Made by a program: the position numbers and the translations under genes. From Bacillota bacterium (GTDB lineage: Bacteria > Bacillota > Clostridia > Peptostreptococcales > Anaerovoracaceae), in NCBI GenBank assembly GCA_017522185.1, contig JAFWZZ010000001.1:1-64000 (forward strand): a DNA stretch of 64,000 nt, read 5' to 3'. Under the pieces are notes generated by a model, which saw nothing but the letters and a program-made list of their open reading frames with translations, searched no databases and was not told the origin of the DNA. Below are positions 38,301 to 47,400 of the stretch, in pieces. How positions within the stretch are numbered: position 1 is the first letter of the stretch; the number at the start of each line of letters is the position of its first letter.

Positions 38301-40092
38301 TCAGCACGGCGATATCCACATCCTTGCCGAAGTTTCCGTATACATGGCGCAGGAAATCCTGCAGAGTTTTTACAAAGGAGCCGGTACAAATGGCCGGATC
38401 CAGAACCATGGCCGCATCCAGCAGCATCATGATTTCCCTCGCCGTCAGATCTCTGTCTTCGTAGTATTTCTGGAAAATGTCAAAATAGTTGTATCTGCAG
38501 GATACCTTGCAGTGGTTCACCACCGTCTTTGTGAAGGTATCCAGAATGCTTCCAATCCACTTCTTATGCTGTTCCGTGAACTTGTAGTTTGGATAGATAA
38601 TTTCTCTTAAGTATTCATCAAAAAGTGTCAGGTTGTTCACCAGACGGTCCGGCAGGTTGATGTCCGTCGGCACTTCCTTCTTGTATTCTTCGCTGAATCC
38701 TGCCACGATACGTCCCATGATCTGTGCCGCCTGGACACGGATGTCGCTTTCCTTATGGGACAGCAGTTCATAGAGGAACTTCATGGTCAGCTGCTTCTGC
38801 TTCTCTGTCATATAGGTGGAATATTCGCCGAAGATACTGATATATGTACGCAGGTTCATCATTTCCTGCTCACTTCTTGCCGTCTCAATCAGGCTGGCGA
38901 ACTCAGTATCGCTGTGGAACCGGCTCATCAGTCTGATGTTATGTTCGATGGCACTGTACTTCAGCTGGTCCACCACGTCACGTCCGCCTAGCAGCACCAC
39001 TTCTCTCTTAACTCGCTCCGGCTTTGCCTTTGGTCTCATGCCCGGTGTAGCCGGAAGCTCCGTCGCCACGCCCAGTTCCACCATGTAATCTTCGAAGTCC
39101 TTCAGCTTATCATAGACCTTCTGATAACGGAGACGCTTCGCTTCATCTACGTTATCCAGTTTGCCCAGGATGACATCGTAGGCATCGGCCAGGGAATAGA
39201 AGTGGACGATTTCTTCGCCTTTTTCGTTTCTGCTGCTCTTCACGCGGAAATCCGCATAGATCAGCAGCAGAGATTCTACGGACAGGTTCTCCAGTTCCAG
39301 ATCCCAGGTAGAATGATTGGCTGCAATGTGACCGATGACCGGCATTCCAAAACGATTCATACAAAGGTCTGTATAGTAATAGTGGAGGTACGGAATCCGC
39401 TTCTCCTCGTGTTTTCTGCATCCGTATTTCCCGATATCATGGCTCGCCGCCGCGCCGGAGATCAGGGCCAGGTCTACAGGCACGCCTGCAGCATAAAGCT
39501 GTCTTGCCGCATGCATGGCCACATAGTGCACCCCCGCCACATGTCCCAGGGTGTTAAACGGCGTGATATCGATCCCGATACGCATGAATTCGTAAAGATA
39601 CAGGGATTTGGACATCTTCCGCAGCTTCAGATATTCCTGTGTAAAGCCTTCTGCTTCCACCTCTGCAGCAGTCAGGAACTGCATATTCTTCGTCGGATCG
39701 TAGGCCAGATGCAGCACCTCATAGCGGTAAATGCCGTGGAGAATCTGTAGAAGCCAGAGTCTGCCCTTCCTGTACTGGTCTCTCGGATGGAATGCTTCGT
39801 TGACTTCCGGAAACAGTCTGGACAGGGTGTAGCTGTAGCAGTACCGAAGCCATCCTTCTTCCGGCTCTTCTGCCAGAGCAGGGACAGCATCCCGGATGAC
39901 CGGCAGAATCTTTGATGCCTGGAATCTGCCGTCAGCTTCCGTGTTCTGCTGAATCAGGTCCGCCATGGCATGCCATTTCTCCTTGCCGAATTCCTGTTCC
40001 ATGTCCCGCTTCGCCATTCCGATTTCCTTCAGGAAGGCGCCGTCCAGCATGGCATATTTGATTTCCTGATATAACTCGTTATACGTTCTCAT
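35329..40092 (-). CDS. Giant HD / nucleotidyltransferase / phosphoribosyltransferase fusion
   Basis: 1587 residues from the ATG at 40092 (AAGGA 7 bases upstream). Around residue 218 is an HD metal motif, 'GAAASHDIGKYGCRKH', typical of HD phosphohydrolases. Residues ~380-880 are helical, with HEAT-like repeats ('VQAAQIMGRIVAGF'). At ~897 'FYPGTFDPFSLGHKAVATTI' is the HIGH-type nucleotidyltransferase motif of NadD/CoaD enzymes. At ~1410 'PVILIDDLLHKGHRMNIVDP' is a phosphoribosyltransferase PRPP loop. An acetyltransferase-like segment with 'AAGSVAVIGMLFAGKGRT' lies at ~1155-1220. The combination suggests NAD or nucleotide salvage; the actual role is unknown. It overlaps the preceding lipase-like gene by 14 bp. 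Confidence 0.8.
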   Translation of the reverse strand: MRTYNELYQEIKYAMLDGAFLKEIGMAKRDMEQEFGKEKWHAMADLIQQNTEADGRFQASKILPVIRDAVPALAEEPEEGWLRYCYSYTLSRLFPEVNEAFHPRDQYRKGRLWLLQILHGIYRYEVLHLAYDPTKNMQFLTAAEVEAEGFTQEYLKLRKMSKSLYLYEFMRIGIDITPFNTLGHVAGVHYVAMHAARQLYAAGVPVDLALISGAAASHDIGKYGCRKHEEKRIPYLHYYYTDLCMNRFGMPVIGHIAANHSTWDLELENLSVESLLLIYADFRVKSSRNEKGEEIVHFYSLADAYDVILGKLDNVDEAKRLRYQKVYDKLKDFEDYMVELGVATELPATPGMRPKAKPERVKREVVLLGGRDVVDQLKYSAIEHNIRLMSRFHSDTEFASLIETARSEQEMMNLRTYISIFGEYSTYMTEKQKQLTMKFLYELLSHKESDIRVQAAQIMGRIVAGFSEEYKKEVPTDINLPDRLVNNLTLFDEYLREIIYPNYKFTEQHKKWIGSILDTFTKTVVNHCKVSCRYNYFDIFQKYYEDRDLTAREIMMLLDAAMVLDPAICTGSFVKTLQDFLRHVYGNFGKDVDIAVLNASRIYFDDYSDERYDEDLRQLMGISDETFDQSLASMFLDNLKTGTSWIQKVTNISFMLRHVSGKDDHGKMLHVGTHLANLLKVSETVTVRKAAGAGLLSIIEKMAEEQRNEITVELVNGLELGDYQFSKYVPDYLGIIMLYLSPAVMEESIDELAKIMSSDNETAASSAINTLGVMLEHYPSYKGRFDEPEEDYEARHFRVLNMLLKAYAGYNKVCEQEAFWTLGSHFFGSSILSMEEKTKLFTRCHKKLMTLLFDKKEHDLSFYNNAAVLNNLYRYICQHQAECGDFVFADKKKAAFYPGTFDPFSLGHKAVATTIRNMGFEVYLALDEFSWSKKTQPRLQRRRIMTMSVADEEDIYIFPEDRPVNIANPADIKMLKETFDGRDLYIAVGSDVIRNASCYKAVPEEHSIHTLNHVVFARESNEQRAANPDEKRYPIEADVINLTLKKYYEDISSTRIRENIDLNRDISNLIDPVAQGYIYDRNLYLREPAYKHVMQSREMHISSYEYRSADCLEPIKDELVARGYDMDKVESYLKNPKVRTLYTETGVRQKKMASFAAAHRVETGNLLKEFGDAEIAAHIRKNAAGSVAVIGMLFAGKGRTISGMHQITLTEVLTELIARDFTYAVYHPADPAGMDGKIIDVLQKHGFVNIAEEGKDPVYAVDMKSPIMIFRDVETVIKNPLNKNPEVQKAIEEAHDKLVRVLTGIYRGQIILSFHVNVVHNKIINKVAQLNGVSTEPDKNNVRGPYMSVPFGKTLADVVVPNTVTKALHTEKYYDAKIDSFDIAESKHYSALDNQAKTLKSFNRPVILIDDLLHKGHRMNIVDPILKENKVDVKEIIVGVLTGNGRDLMTVRDREVESAYFLPNLEFWLNERDCYPFIGGDSIDKEDNAGINLVLPYTTPVFIRKEGMKSAYEYSMACLENARDILRVLEKEYQVTFEKKLTLKRLGEVISNPRIPDNGEGIAYDKTLAPSVYVENAIEQLCRLKKI

Positions 40093-41218
40093 CTTGTGTT
40101 CCTTCACTTTTCTGTCTGTCAAAAAGACTGTTCTTTATCTGCAGGTTTGGAAGCGGCAGGTTTCCACGAACAGATCTGCTCAGGATGCTCATGCCCTCCT
40201 GAATCATCGTCCGTTCCTCCTCTTCCATTTCCCTTAGGTTCTTCATCACGGTCAGGGCGTTTCTACCCGAAAACAGCTCCCTCAGCGTCACCGCATCGCA
40301 GTCATCCAGTATGGAGAACACGGTTTCCACAAAGCCTTCCCGCTTCTCCTTCGGCATATTCTGCAGCCACTGCTTCAGGGTCTTGTCGATAAACTGACTG
40401 CTGTCTGTGGTTTCCTCTTCTACCACAAAACCGCCGCCCATGATTTCCCAGGTATACAGGTCATGCTGCATCAGCCCCAGGCTTCTGCTGTGAATGACCG
40501 TAAACGCTTCTTCGTGTTCCAGCAGCATCCCCACCACGGAAGATTGGGGCAGGAAGGTTCTGGTCTTCGGCAGGATGTTCTTCATCCCGGCTTTCTCCAC
40601 GTTTTCCCCGCTGAATCCCGGGCCGTCAAAGTTCCGTACGGCCTGAATCCGATTCTGCAATTCCGGCCGGCAGAACGCTGCTCCATAAACTGCCAGGTTG
40701 CCTCCCTTAGAGTGTCCGCAGAGGACGAAGTCCCTGTCAGGCAGGCTTTCCGCCGCGGTATTAAAGTAGGCCACCGCCTCGGCCTGGGCCGGCACAAAGT
40801 CCGCGAAGCTCATGTTGAAGTCTTCCTTCCATCCTACGATGGTCAGATCCGTGCCGCGGTAAACCGCCGCAGCCTTTCCCTCCGGCATCAGGACCGTCAG
40901 GGCACTGAACTGTTTCTCTGTCGCGATATCGAAACGGTCCACGTAGCCCGTCAAAACCAGATCCTTGAATCTCGGGCTTTCTGCAAGCAGCTGCCACAGT
41001 TCATCGTCTTCGCCCTGTTTCAGGCGCTCCGGCTCTGCCAGAACGGTTTCAGCCGCTGCCCCGACGGTTACAGGTTCATCCCAAAAGTTCTCTGCTACCA
41101 CACCCGTCAACCTCGTATAGGAAAGCTGAGACAGAATCACAGCATCGACATCGCAAAAAGGGACCCTTTCCATCAAAAGATCCCCTCTCCATTTTATATA
41201 GTCAAGTATGTTTGTCAT
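40079..41218 (-). CDS. DUF2974 (Mbeg1-like) alpha/beta hydrolase
   Basis: About 379 residues. 'FVLCGHSKGGNLAVYGAAFC' holds the lipase nucleophile Gly-His-Ser-Lys-Gly, and 'AAAVYRGTDLTIVGWKEDFN' is the other landmark of DUF2974. Family members are assigned as putative lipases. I prefer the ATG at 41218 (MTNILDYIKWRGD). First gene of a four-gene operon with the giant fusion, MDH-like and flavoprotein genes. Confidence 0.82.
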   Translation of the reverse strand: MTNILDYIKWRGDLLMERVPFCDVDAVILSQLSYTRLTGVVAENFWDEPVTVGAAAETVLAEPERLKQGEDDELWQLLAESPRFKDLVLTGYVDRFDIATEKQFSALTVLMPEGKAAAVYRGTDLTIVGWKEDFNMSFADFVPAQAEAVAYFNTAAESLPDRDFVLCGHSKGGNLAVYGAAFCRPELQNRIQAVRNFDGPGFSGENVEKAGMKNILPKTRTFLPQSSVVGMLLEHEEAFTVIHSRSLGLMQHDLYTWEIMGGGFVVEEETTDSSQFIDKTLKQWLQNMPKEKREGFVETVFSILDDCDAVTLRELFSGRNALTVMKNLREMEEEERTMIQEGMSILSRSVRGNLPLPNLQIKNSLFDRQKSEGTQDENV

Positions 41219-41306
41219 GACTTTCACCTCGCTTCCGCACCCTCTTTTGTTATATCAAGATTAGCATTTTCGAGGGCGAAAGTCAATTTTTACTCTCTGG
41301 ATTTCA

Positions 41307-41969
41307 CTACAGGTTCAGCCAGTATTCCAGCAGCGTCTTTCCATCTTTGCTTTGCTGGTCGCTTCCGTACAGCATCATCCGTTCCGGATGCCACTGGACG
41401 CCGATAATTGGCAGGGATTTGTGTTCCACTGCTTCCATGACCAGACCGTCTCCTTTCATCCACATGGCAGACGGTTTCAGTCCATCTCCGATGAGGCCGA
41501 CGCCCTGGTGGTGGCGGGTGTTGGTTTCTGTTTCCTCACCATACAGTTCACATAACCGGGTCCCCTCTGAAAGAAAGAGTCTGTGATACCGTTCCGGCTC
41601 TCCAGGTTTGTGGGCTGCCGCATCGGGCAGGTCCTGAATCAGGGTCCCACCAAAGAAAACATTAATAAACTGCATGCCTCTGCAGATGCCCAGGACCGGT
41701 TTTCTGTCCTGAACTGCCTTCTCCAAAAGCTGCCACTGCAGCTGATCCAATTCGTCGTTAATATCATTAGAGCAGTGCAGGTCTTCTGCGCCCCAAAGCT
41801 TCGGGTTCATATCCTGAAAGCTGCCTGGCAGAATCAGCCCGTCGGCCTTTTCTAAATCTTCCAGCTTTAAGGACAAAAATCCTTCTGCACCCAGCAGCCT
41901 CAATGCTTCTGTGTAATTCTCATATTTTTCATCCGGCGTTACCCAGCCCGCAATCATAATTCGTTTCAT
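41307..41969 (-). CDS. Gamma-glutamyl-gamma-aminobutyrate hydrolase-family protein (peptidase C26)
   Basis: 220 residues. Class I glutamine-amidotransferase-like fold. The nucleophile Cys is in 'VLGICRGMQFINVFFGGTLI', and the His-Glu pair in 'IIGVQWHPERM'; 'HHQGV' is the PuuD-type substrate loop. Such enzymes hydrolyse gamma-glutamyl amides, for instance in polyamine catabolism. No putrescine genes are nearby. Single gene. Confidence 0.85.
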   Translation of the reverse strand: MKRIMIAGWVTPDEKYENYTEALRLLGAEGFLSLKLEDLEKADGLILPGSFQDMNPKLWGAEDLHCSNDINDELDQLQWQLLEKAVQDRKPVLGICRGMQFINVFFGGTLIQDLPDAAAHKPGEPERYHRLFLSEGTRLCELYGEETETNTRHHQGVGLIGDGLKPSAMWMKGDGLVMEAVEHKSLPIIGVQWHPERMMLYGSDQQSKDGKTLLEYWLNL

Positions 41970-42100
41970 CGTTTCGCCCCTTTTTTCTTTTTCTTTTTTA
42001 TTTTATCACAATTGTATGAGTGCTTCCAATCGAACTCATACTTTTTACCAATTGTTTTCTTTCTGAAATTCCTTTAACATTACATTTCGTTAGGACAAGT

Positions 42101-42140
42101 AAAGAAGAGACCGGCGTTTGCGTACGTCGGTCTCTTCTTT
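42101..42140 (-). terminator. Terminator of the PFOR-Nfn operon
   Basis: AAAGAAGAGACCGRCG stem around GTTTGCGTA, closing with CTCTTCTTT; T-rich on both sides. About 40 bp after the last operon gene. Confidence 0.85.
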
Positions 42141-42181
42141 TGATAATTTTTTATTCGGTGGCAGCCATTTTGGCTTTTTTC

Positions 42182-43579
42182 TTATTTGTTCAGGCCCTGG
42201 ATATACTTATCAATACTTGCTGCAGCCTTCTTTCCTGCGCCCATGGCTTTGATAACAGTAGCTGCACCGGTTACTGCGTCGCCGCCGGCAAAGATACCTG
42301 GTCTGTTTGTTGCAGCACCTTCATCTGTACCGATGCCGCCCTTTTCGTTAGCTTCCAGATTTTCTGTAGTATCCAGGATCAACGTGTTCAGCTTGGTACC
42401 GATGGACATGATAACCATATCCACAGGAACGATGTGGTTGGAACCCTCAACCACGACTGGCTTTCTTCTGCCGGATGCATCCGGTTCACCCAGCTCCATG
42501 GTAACGCATTCAATGCCGGTTACAAAACCCTTTTCGTCGCCTTTGATAGCAACCGGGTTGGTCAGCAGCTTAAAGATGATGCCTTCTTCCATGGCGTGGT
42601 GCACTTCTTCTGCTCTTGCAGGCAGCTCGTCCATACTTCTTCTGTAGATGATATAGACTTCGGAAGCACCCATACGCTTCGCACATCTTGCTGCGTCCAT
42701 GGCAACGTTGCCGCCGCCTACGATGGCGATGCGGTCACCGTGCTGAATCGGTGTATCGTACTCAGGCAGATATGCCTTCATCAGATTGATTCTGGTCAGA
42801 TACTCGTTAGCGGAGCATACACCCAGCAGGTTTTCGCCAGGAATCTTCATGAAGGATGGCAGGCCTGCACCGGTGCCGATGAAGACTGCTTCGAATCCCT
42901 CTTCATCCATCAGCTCATCTACTGTAATGGCGCGTCCAACGATGGCGTTGGTTACGAATTTTACGCCCTTTGCTTCTAACTTTGCAACTTCTGCCGCAAC
43001 GATATCCTTTGGCAGACGGAATTCCGGAATGCCATAAACCAGTACGCCGCCGACTTTATGTAAGGATTCGAATACGGTAACTTCATAGCCTTTGTTGATC
43101 AGGTCGCCTGCACACGCAAGTCCGGCAGGACCCGCACCGATGACAGCAACCTTGTGTCCGTTGCTTGGAACCGGTTCGATTTTTTCATCGCCGCAATGTT
43201 CTGCGTGCCAGTCAGCAACGAATCGTTCCAGACGGCCGATACCAACAGGCTCGCCCTTCTTACCCTGTGCGCAATGACCTTCGCACTGGTTTTCCTGTGG
43301 GCACACACGTCCACAGATTGCAGGCAGGGAACTTGTTTCGCTGATGATCTGATAAGCTGCCTCAAACTCGCCTTCTGCAACCTTTGCGATAAAATCAGGA
43401 ATGCGGACGTTTACCGGGCATCCTGTCATACAGGTTCCCTTACGGCAGTTCACACATCTCATGGCTTCTCTGATGGCCATGTCTTCTGTATATCCGGAGG
43501 AGACTTCTTCGAAGTTCTGATTACGGACGTTGGCGTCCTGCTCCGGCATTGGCTGTTTTCCTCTTACTAAGTTAATCAT
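42182..43579 (-). CDS. NfnB-like / GltA-type FAD-NADPH subunit
   Basis: About 465 residues. The N-terminal double [4Fe-4S] domain has 'CVNCRKGTCMTGCPVNV' and 'CGRVCPQENQCEGHC'. FAD and NADPH Rossmann motifs follow: 'VAVIGAGPAGLACAGDLI' and 'IAIVGGGNVAMDAARCAKRM', and 'GIFAGGDAVTGAATVI' closes the FAD site. Annotated in databases as glutamate synthase small chain (gltA), but its partner upstream is NfnA-like, so I read the pair as NADH-dependent ferredoxin:NADP+ oxidoreductase, an electron-bifurcating transhydrogenase. Start at 43579 (GGAGG 11 bases upstream); overlaps nfnA by 8 bp. Confidence 0.87.
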   Translation of the reverse strand: MINLVRGKQPMPEQDANVRNQNFEEVSSGYTEDMAIREAMRCVNCRKGTCMTGCPVNVRIPDFIAKVAEGEFEAAYQIISETSSLPAICGRVCPQENQCEGHCAQGKKGEPVGIGRLERFVADWHAEHCGDEKIEPVPSNGHKVAVIGAGPAGLACAGDLINKGYEVTVFESLHKVGGVLVYGIPEFRLPKDIVAAEVAKLEAKGVKFVTNAIVGRAITVDELMDEEGFEAVFIGTGAGLPSFMKIPGENLLGVCSANEYLTRINLMKAYLPEYDTPIQHGDRIAIVGGGNVAMDAARCAKRMGASEVYIIYRRSMDELPARAEEVHHAMEEGIIFKLLTNPVAIKGDEKGFVTGIECVTMELGEPDASGRRKPVVVEGSNHIVPVDMVIMSIGTKLNTLILDTTENLEANEKGGIGTDEGAATNRPGIFAGGDAVTGAATVIKAMGAGKKAAASIDKYIQGLNK

Positions 43580-44426
43580 GGTAACGAACACCTCCAGTCA
43601 AACGGCACACGTGTGCTCTCTCGTCGGCTTCTTCTGTTGCATAGAAGGTATTTCTCTGAATCAGTTCATCCCAGTCTACCAGGGCACCGTCAAATTCAGG
43701 GCCATCTACACAAACGAACTTGTCCTCGCCGCCGATGTTACATCTGCATCCGCCGCACATACCGGTACCATCGATCATGTATGCGGTCAGTGATGCCACG
43801 GAAGGAATGTTGTTTTCTGCCGCAATCTGACAAACAAACTTCATCATGATTGGCGGTCCTACTGCAATAATCTCATCATACTGGTTGCCTGCGGCAATCA
43901 GTTCCTTCAGCTTGTCCGTAGTGAAAGCCTTTTCTCCGTAGGAGCCATCGTCTGTTACCATATACAGGTTGTCTGTTCCTGCACGGAATTCTTCTTCCAG
44001 AATCACCAGATCCTTGTTCTTGAATCCGGCAATCATGTCCACTTCGATGCCTGCGGCATGCATGCCGGTTGCAAGCGGATAAGCCAGGGCGTTCCCTGTA
44101 CCGCCGCCAACCACGCATACCTTCTTCAGGCCTTCCATATGGGTCGGCTTACCCAAAGGTCCCACGATGTCTGCGAAGCAGTCTCCTACCTCCAGCTGGT
44201 CCATCAGCATGGTGGTTCTGCCTACTGCAGCATAGATTAAATCGATAGTTCCCTTTTCTTCATCGTGTCCTGCCATAGTCAAAGGAATTCTTTCACCGTA
44301 TTCGTCTGTACGCAGGATGATGAACTGACCAGGTCTGGCTTTTCTCGCAACCAGCGGTGCGTAAATCACCAGCCAGGTCATATTTTCATTCAGCTTTCTC
44401 TTGCTGACAACTTCAAATCGTTTCAC
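43572..44426 (-). CDS. NfnA-like ferredoxin-NADP+ reductase subunit
   Basis: 284 residues. FAD domain 'RPGQFIILRTDEYGERIPLT' (FNR type), NAD domain 'VCVVGGGTGNALAYPLATGM', and a [2Fe-2S] cluster motif 'GMCGGCRCNIGGEDKFVCVD'. This is the small NfnAB subunit (also called sulfide dehydrogenase beta). Directly upstream of nfnB and 17 bp after the PFOR gene. The enzyme would balance NADH, NADPH and the ferredoxin reduced by PFOR. Confidence 0.9.
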   Translation of the reverse strand: MKRFEVVSKRKLNENMTWLVIYAPLVARKARPGQFIILRTDEYGERIPLTMAGHDEEKGTIDLIYAAVGRTTMLMDQLEVGDCFADIVGPLGKPTHMEGLKKVCVVGGGTGNALAYPLATGMHAAGIEVDMIAGFKNKDLVILEEEFRAGTDNLYMVTDDGSYGEKAFTTDKLKELIAAGNQYDEIIAVGPPIMMKFVCQIAAENNIPSVASLTAYMIDGTGMCGGCRCNIGGEDKFVCVDGPEFDGALVDWDELIQRNTFYATEEADERAHVCRLTGGVRYHD

Positions 44427-44443
44427 GTCCTTTACCCCCTTTC

Positions 44444-47400
44444 CTATTTATCAAAGCTGTTCTTCTGATGCAGCAGTTTTTCGTATCTTTCCATAGCCAG
44501 TTCTTCCGCCTTGGTGAATAACTGCTCTGCTCTTTCAGGGAATTTCAGCTTCAGGGAGTCATAACGAACTTCGCCCATGATGAAGTCTCTGTAGCCAATG
44601 GTTGGTGCAGGGCTGTCGATGGACAGTGGGTTTTCACCCTTTGCAGCCAGGTCTGGATTGTATCTCAGCAGGTTCCAGTAACCGGAACGGACTGCGTTCT
44701 TCATTTCCTGCATCGCATTGTTCATGCCGGCTTTGAGACCGTGGTTGATGCATGGTGCATATGCGATAATCAGGGATGGGCCGTTATAGCTTTCTGCTTC
44801 TCTGATTGCCTTCAACGTCTGCTCAGGGTTTGCGCCCATTGCAATCTGTGCAACGTATACGTAGCCATAAGCCATAGCGATCTGCGCCAGATCCTTCTTC
44901 TTCACTGCCTTACCGGAAGCTGCGAACTTGGCAACTGCACCGATTGGCGTTGCCTTGGAGGACTGACCGCCTGTATTGGAATAAACTTCCGTATCAAATA
45001 CCAGAACGTTTACATTTTCGCCGGATGCCAGCACGTGGTCTAAACCGCCGTAGCCGATATCGTATGCCCAGCCGTCACCGCCGAAGATCCACATGGATGG
45101 CTTGATCAGCATATCCTGATTGTCGATGACATACTGTGCATCTGCGTTTTCTGCCGCGATCTTTTCGCAGGCTTCTACCAGGATCTTTCCTGTTTCTTCT
45201 GCGCCTTCTGCGTCATCCATCGCTGCAACCCATGCCTTGGCAGGTTCGCCGACTACGTCGTACAGTCTTTCTGCTGCAGACTTCATGGCGCCTCTTCTAG
45301 CCAGCATGGACATGGTCATACCAAGACCGAATTCCGCGTTATCTTCGAAGAGGGAGTTTGCCCACGCAGGACCTCTGCCTTCTTTGTTCACGGTATATGG
45401 TGTGCTTGGTGCGCTGCAGCCCCAGATGGAGGAACAGCCTGTCGCATTGGCGATGTATGCTCTGTCACCGTAAAGCTGGGTAACCAGTTTTGCGTATGGA
45501 GATTCACCGCAGCCTGGACATGCGCCGGAGAATTCAAGCAGCGGCTGCTTGAACTGTGAACCCTTGACAGTGCTTTCCTTGAAAGGAACTTCCTTCTTTG
45601 TTACGTCGTTAAACAGGTAATCGAACTTGTTCTGAGACCATTCTACCGCAGGCTTTTCTGCAGGCACTAACTGCAGTGCCTTCTTTCTTGCAGGACAAAC
45701 CGATGCGCAGGAACCACAGCCGGTGCAGTCCAGTGCGGTAATACCGATGGTAAAGAACTTGCCTTTGTTGCCCTTCATCGGAACAAAATCGCCATCCGGT
45801 ACTTCTCTCGCTTCGTCTTCGTTTAAGACGAACGGTCTGATTACACCGTGTGGACATACATAGGAACACCAGTTACACTGGATACAGTTTTCCTTGGTCC
45901 ATACAGGAATATCTGTCGCAATGCCTCTCTTTTCGAAGGCCGCCGTGCCGGCAGGAATCATGCCGTTGGCAGTTTCTAAGAACTTGGATACAGGCACATT
46001 GTCGCCTGTCAATGTATTCGTTGGAACTAAGATGTCGTTCAGGTAGTTTGTGTGTACTTCGTCACGTCCAACCATCTTTGCCTTTGGAGGATCGTCCGGA
46101 GCATCTGCCCAGGAAGCAGGCACTTCAACTTTGTGCACGTTGTTGATACCGGCGTCAACTGCCGCATGGTTCATGGCAACGATGTCTGCACCCTTCTTTC
46201 CATAGGTGTTTTCGATAGCTTTTTTCATGTGTCCTACAGCTTCTTCCAGTGGAATGATATCAGCCAGTTTGAAGAAAGCTGCCTGAAGCACAGTGTTAGT
46301 TCTTCTTGCACCCAGACCGATTTCCTTTGCAATGGAAACGGCGTCGCAGGTGTAGAACTGAATATTATTCTTTGCGATGTATCTCTTCACTTCTGCAGGC
46401 AGGTGTTCTTCCAGCTCTGCGTCGTCCCAGACACAGTTCAGCAGGAAGAATCCGCCCGGTTTTACGTCCTGTACCATTTCGTAACGGTCCAGATAGGCCG
46501 CGTTGTGGCAGGCAACAAAGTCAGCCTGTTTTACGTAATAGGTAGACTTGATTGGCTCATCACCGAATCTCAGGTGGGAGATGGTTACGCCACCGGACTT
46601 CTTGGAATCGTACTGGAAGTATGCCTGTACTTTCTTATCTGTATTGTCACCGATGATCTTTACGCTGTTCTTGTTGGCGCCTACGGTACCGTCAGCGCCC
46701 AGACCCCAGAACTTGCATGCCTTTTCTCCTGCAGGTGCAACGTCAGGATTTTCGCTGCCCTGGATGGATAAGCCTGTCACATCGTCTACGATAGAAACTG
46801 TAAATTCCTTCTTTGGCTCATCAGACCACAGGTTTTCATAAACAGCCAGAATATCGCCAGGCTGGGTATCCTTGGAGCCCAGACCGTAACGGCCGCCCAC
46901 GATGAGGCAGTCAGCAAATTCTGTGTCGCGCAGTGCAGAAAGCACGTCTAAGTATAACGGTTCGCCTACGCCGCCCGGCTCCTTTGTTCTGTCGAGTACT
47001 GCGATCTTCTTCACGCTCTTTGGCATTACGTTGAGCAGGTATTTTGTGGAGAACGGTCTGTATAAGTGTACTTCCACGATACCGACCTTTTTGCCGCGGC
47101 CATTGAGGTAGTCAATCAGCTCTTCGGCTGCATCGCAGACAGATCCCATGGCGATGATGATTTCTTCTGCGTCAGGTGCGCCGTAGTAGTTAAATGGCTT
47201 GTAGTCTGTGCCAATCTTGGCGTTGACTTTTTCCATATATGCATTGACAATATCTGCAGTTTCCAGATATGCAGGGTTGCAGGCTTCTCTGTGCTGGAAG
47301 AAGGTTTCAGGCTGTTCCGCACTACCCATGCTGTGTGGATGGGTTGGGTGAATGGAACGTTTCTTAAATGCCTTTACCGCATCCCAGTCAACCATTTCCT

